From NCBI GenBank assembly GCA_947503555.1, contig CANNEE010000002.1, positions 310,001-374,000 on the forward strand: DNA of 64,000 nucleotides. Reading direction: 5' to 3'. This DNA is from an uncultured Shewanella sp. (GTDB taxonomy: Bacteria; Pseudomonadota; Gammaproteobacteria; Enterobacterales; Shewanellaceae). Positions 61,851 through 64,000 of this stretch are shown in pieces (the first letter of the stretch is position 1; each line of letters begins with the position of its first letter). The notes beneath the pieces are model-generated. The model searched no databases, had not been told where the DNA came from, and saw only the letters and a list, made by a program, of their open reading frames with translations. The translations under genes and the position numbers were made by a program.

Positions 61851-62984
61851 ATGCTCACTCAAACGGCACTGGTTTACGCTTCATTTATTGTTTCACTTTT
61901 CGCCCTAGGTGCTGCCTTATTGATTAAGGAGCCTGAGGGGACAAGAAAGGCTAAGCCCTTTTATCTTGGTTTCTATATTACGTCTCTGGTGTTGTTTTAC
62001 TTAGTCAGCCAAATTCCGAACTTTGATTCTAAGCTAGAGCCACTGCTATTAGATCTGGTGTTAGGCTTGTTTGTGAGCTCTCTTACCTTAGGGATTACGA
62101 TTCGCTACGAGAGACCCACACTTGAGCGTATAGCTTACTCTTTGCTTATCGCTTATTTGATACTTATCCTTGTGCTACATATCTATAAGGATATTGATGA
62201 GGCCTTTGGCTTTATTTTTATGCTACTCAATGGTGTGCTGAATCTACTGGCTGTATTGGGGCGAAAGCCGTCACCGAATAAGGCCGATTACGGCTTAGCG
62301 CTGGCTCTTGCATTTTGGCTGTTGTTAGCCTTTTTTGAGTTAACTTCTCAAGATGTGAATGATCCTCAGAGCTATTTTTTCAGTGATTATATGATTTTCC
62401 AAATGATAGCGATTCCGGCAATTATTTTCGGTATTACGGTATTTTTGTTGGCGAGTTATTTGATGGATAGCAACCTGCTGTTAGAAAGGTTAGCAAGCAA
62501 GGATGCGTTAACGGATATGTTTAATCGTAGAGCCTTGTTCGAACAAATCTCCTCCCAAGTTAATTACTTGCGGCGTCGTGATGGTAGCGCCGCGGTTATC
62601 ATTGCAGATATCGATAATTTTAAGTCAATCAATGATACCTATGGCCATGAAGCCGGAGATAAGGTTATTCAGCTTTTTGCCAAAATCATTGGCTCTTCAA
62701 TTCGTGGTTATGATGTAGCTGCGCGCTATGGTGGAGAGGAGTTTTTGATCTTCTTACCGAGCGCCGATCTGCATGTGGCACATTCGGTCGCAGAGCGTAT
62801 GCGAAATGATACCGAGCAGGCTCAACTTGTATATGAAGAGCAGGAGATAAGCTTTACTGCAAGCTTTGGCATTGCAGTATATTTGCTGGATCAAAAGCCC
62901 GATATCTCTATTGCCAATGCGGATCAGGCCCTATACGCCTCTAAGCGCAATGGCCGTAATCGAGTGTCTGAGTTTAAGGAGTGA
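61851..62984 (+). CDS. Membrane diguanylate cyclase (GGDEF)
   Basis: The 377-residue protein has six or seven membrane helices in its first 205 residues, with no extended periplasmic domain, then a GGDEF domain. Active-site sequence is ARYGGEEFLIFLP, and the preceding RGYD fits the c-di-GMP inhibitory I-site. SKDALTDMFNRRALFE and ADIDNFKSINDTYGHEAGD are the usual domain hallmarks. It should make c-di-GMP in the cytoplasm. The integral membrane part may sense membrane or respiratory state, but no ligand can be named. Its 3' end faces the PAS-GGDEF-like gene. Confidence 0.92.
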   Translation: MLTQTALVYASFIVSLFALGAALLIKEPEGTRKAKPFYLGFYITSLVLFYLVSQIPNFDSKLEPLLLDLVLGLFVSSLTLGITIRYERPTLERIAYSLLIAYLILILVLHIYKDIDEAFGFIFMLLNGVLNLLAVLGRKPSPNKADYGLALALAFWLLLAFFELTSQDVNDPQSYFFSDYMIFQMIAIPAIIFGITVFLLASYLMDSNLLLERLASKDALTDMFNRRALFEQISSQVNYLRRRDGSAAVIIADIDNFKSINDTYGHEAGDKVIQLFAKIIGSSIRGYDVAARYGGEEFLIFLPSADLHVAHSVAERMRNDTEQAQLVYEEQEISFTASFGIAVYLLDQKPDISIANADQALYASKRNGRNRVSEFKE

Positions 62985-63024
62985 AGAGTCAATGGGCCCA
63001 AGCTATTACCTAGGCCCGTATCTA

Positions 63025-64000
63025 TTAGCTTTGTCGAGTAAAGGCTTGGCAAATACTTTGCTCACCAATCTGCTTAGCCCTTTGCAGTGCTATTTCTGCA
63101 TTACTGAGGAATTGTTCTAGATTCTGCTCTGCTTGATAGGCTGCGATACCGATAGAGATACCTTCGCCTAGGCCATTATTGTTTAGGCGCTCAAGGGATT
63201 GGCTGGCAAATTCGTGAGCATTAGCGGCGTTGGTATCGGGTAAAATAACGATAACCTTGCCAAGTTGCCAATGAGTGATCTGATAGCCACTGGGTAACTC
63301 TTTAAGCAGTTGCATCTCGATTTCTTGTTGTCGGCTTTCTAACTGACCAATATCACTCATATGACTTAGCATTCCTTCGGGAGAGATATCCATCAGGATC
63401 AGGCTAGAGTGCTCTCGACTCGAGCGTGGCAAGGATTTGAAGTAATCATCAAGATCCAGCAGGTTAATTAATATTGCGCTACGGTGAGGCATGATATCGC
63501 CAACTTCTTCCATCTTAGATCTTGGTGAAGCTTGTTCAAGGGTGCACACAATATATTTAAGCTCATCATGGCTATCGACTTGTCCCTTCAAGGTTGCTTG
63601 CAGGCAGCCGCTGCTATGGACGCCTTGAGCGCACAGGATCTGTCCTTGCCAGAGGCCTTGGCTACTGATGTGTTGGAGGATCCTTTGCCACTGATTACCT
63701 AAATCATTCTCTAGCAAGCTGGCTAAGCTATGGGAGAGCTTACCATCAAGTTGCATCATGGTATCGAATTTAGGATTGACCTTGAGTAGATGGCCATTGG
63801 CATCGGTCAATGCTGTGGCGACGGCACTGTCAGAGAGTAGTTGATATAAAAAGGCTTCCTGCTGACAGGACACAAGATCGCTAATATCGTCAAAAGTGAC
63901 TAGGTAATATTCTTGACCACTTAACGAGCCTGGAGCTTGACGAATATGACACTCAAGGGAAGTGCCTCCCATGGCTTCAAGGCATATCTTGCCTTTCCAA
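63025..64000 (-). CDS. PAS protein with degenerate GGDEF domain, 5' end outside window
   Basis: The reading frame stays open to the window edge, so this is the C-terminal part (at least 324 residues). The first visible residues (WKGKICLEAMGGTSLEC) are the end of one PAS domain. A second PAS follows (SDSAVATALTDANGHLLKVNPKFDTMM, with W-G-Q-I-L later). The C-terminal 150 residues have a GGDEF-like fold. At the active-site position, however, the sequence is HWQLGKVIVILP instead of RYGGDEF, so cyclase activity is unlikely. The end (SIGIAAYQAE--LEQFLSNAEIALQRAKQIG) is typical of GGDEF domains. No EAL domain follows. Confidence 0.82.
   Translation of the reverse strand, partial: WKGKICLEAMGGTSLECHIRQAPGSLSGQEYYLVTFDDISDLVSCQQEAFLYQLLSDSAVATALTDANGHLLKVNPKFDTMMQLDGKLSHSLASLLENDLGNQWQRILQHISSQGLWQGQILCAQGVHSSGCLQATLKGQVDSHDELKYIVCTLEQASPRSKMEEVGDIMPHRSAILINLLDLDDYFKSLPRSSREHSSLILMDISPEGMLSHMSDIGQLESRQQEIEMQLLKELPSGYQITHWQLGKVIVILPDTNAANAHEFASQSLERLNNNGLGEGISIGIAAYQAEQNLEQFLSNAEIALQRAKQIGEQSICQAFTRQS

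Overview
The window looks like chromosomal DNA of a marine gammaproteobacterium, most probably Shewanella. The pointers are the narQ-narP/nrfA block with a CWSCK-type NrfA and no nrfBCD, flavocytochrome c (FccA-type) sequence, a Tat-exported split-Soret-like diheme cytochrome, a lipoprotein resembling the N-terminus of MtrC/OmcA, and the general density of c-type cytochromes, GGDEF proteins and chemoreceptors. No rRNA, tRNA, CRISPR array, intact prophage or intact insertion sequence was seen. Most of the window is ordinary housekeeping and respiratory gene content with short intergenic regions and clear hairpin terminators.

Layout. 1-3.4 kb: tail of a flavocytochrome c flavoprotein, the acetate/succinate transporter satP, a secreted protein that is only the cap part of a flavocytochrome c, and a PAP2 phosphatase. 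3.4-9.8 kb: fbp, a DPP-IV-like S9 peptidase, an S41-like protein without its serine, and outer-membrane phospholipase A (pldA). 10.1-16 kb: one sulfate-assimilation operon, cobA-cysD-cysN-SLC13/RCK permease-cysC. 16-20.7 kb: a small unknown gene, a TIGR03899 protein, an MFS transporter whose ribosome-binding site lies in a perfect hairpin, and an HBM-type chemoreceptor. 21.2-25.7 kb: a Fur-box-preceded iron locus (porin, imelysin lipoprotein, di-heme DUF1111 oxidoreductase). 25.8-32.8 kb: hemG with a cytochrome b561-like protein, a GT4 glycosyltransferase, dsbA, a J-domain protein, nfsB, a CHASE-GGDEF protein and a CBS-pair protein. 33-38.4 kb: phoD behind a Pho box, a purine phosphoribosyltransferase with a structured leader, and an M1 aminopeptidase lipoprotein. 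38.5-43.9 kb: def-COG3014-lpoB, slyX with a WD40 lipoprotein, fkpA and yacL. 44-50.8 kb: narQ-narP divergent from nrfA, an isochorismatase-like hydrolase, and glnK-amtB.

50.9-56.2 kb is the most unusual part. Two paralogous two-gene modules each encode a ToxR-like membrane-anchored winged-helix regulator followed by a small single-pass periplasmic partner. They flank an oppositely oriented pair encoding a split-Soret-like cytochrome and a heme-free lipoprotein. All four regulator and partner proteins keep a pair of cysteines in the periplasmic part, one of them at the extreme C-terminus, as in disulfide-controlled ToxR. This suggests redox or envelope sensing tied to the enclosed cytochrome genes. 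The region also holds one copy of a dispersed degenerate repeat; an inverted second copy sits at about 61.6 kb.

56.3-64 kb: an unrecognised two-helix membrane protein, a PepSY membrane protein with a Fur-box-preceded TonB-dependent siderophore receptor, a membrane GGDEF cyclase, and the 3' part of a PAS protein with a degenerate GGDEF domain that runs off the window. Functionally the window joins sulfur, nitrogen and iron acquisition with nitrite ammonification and envelope maintenance. Visible regulatory sites fit this: two Fur boxes, a NarP 7-2-7 site with an FNR-type site, a Pho box, and a candidate sigma-54 promoter.
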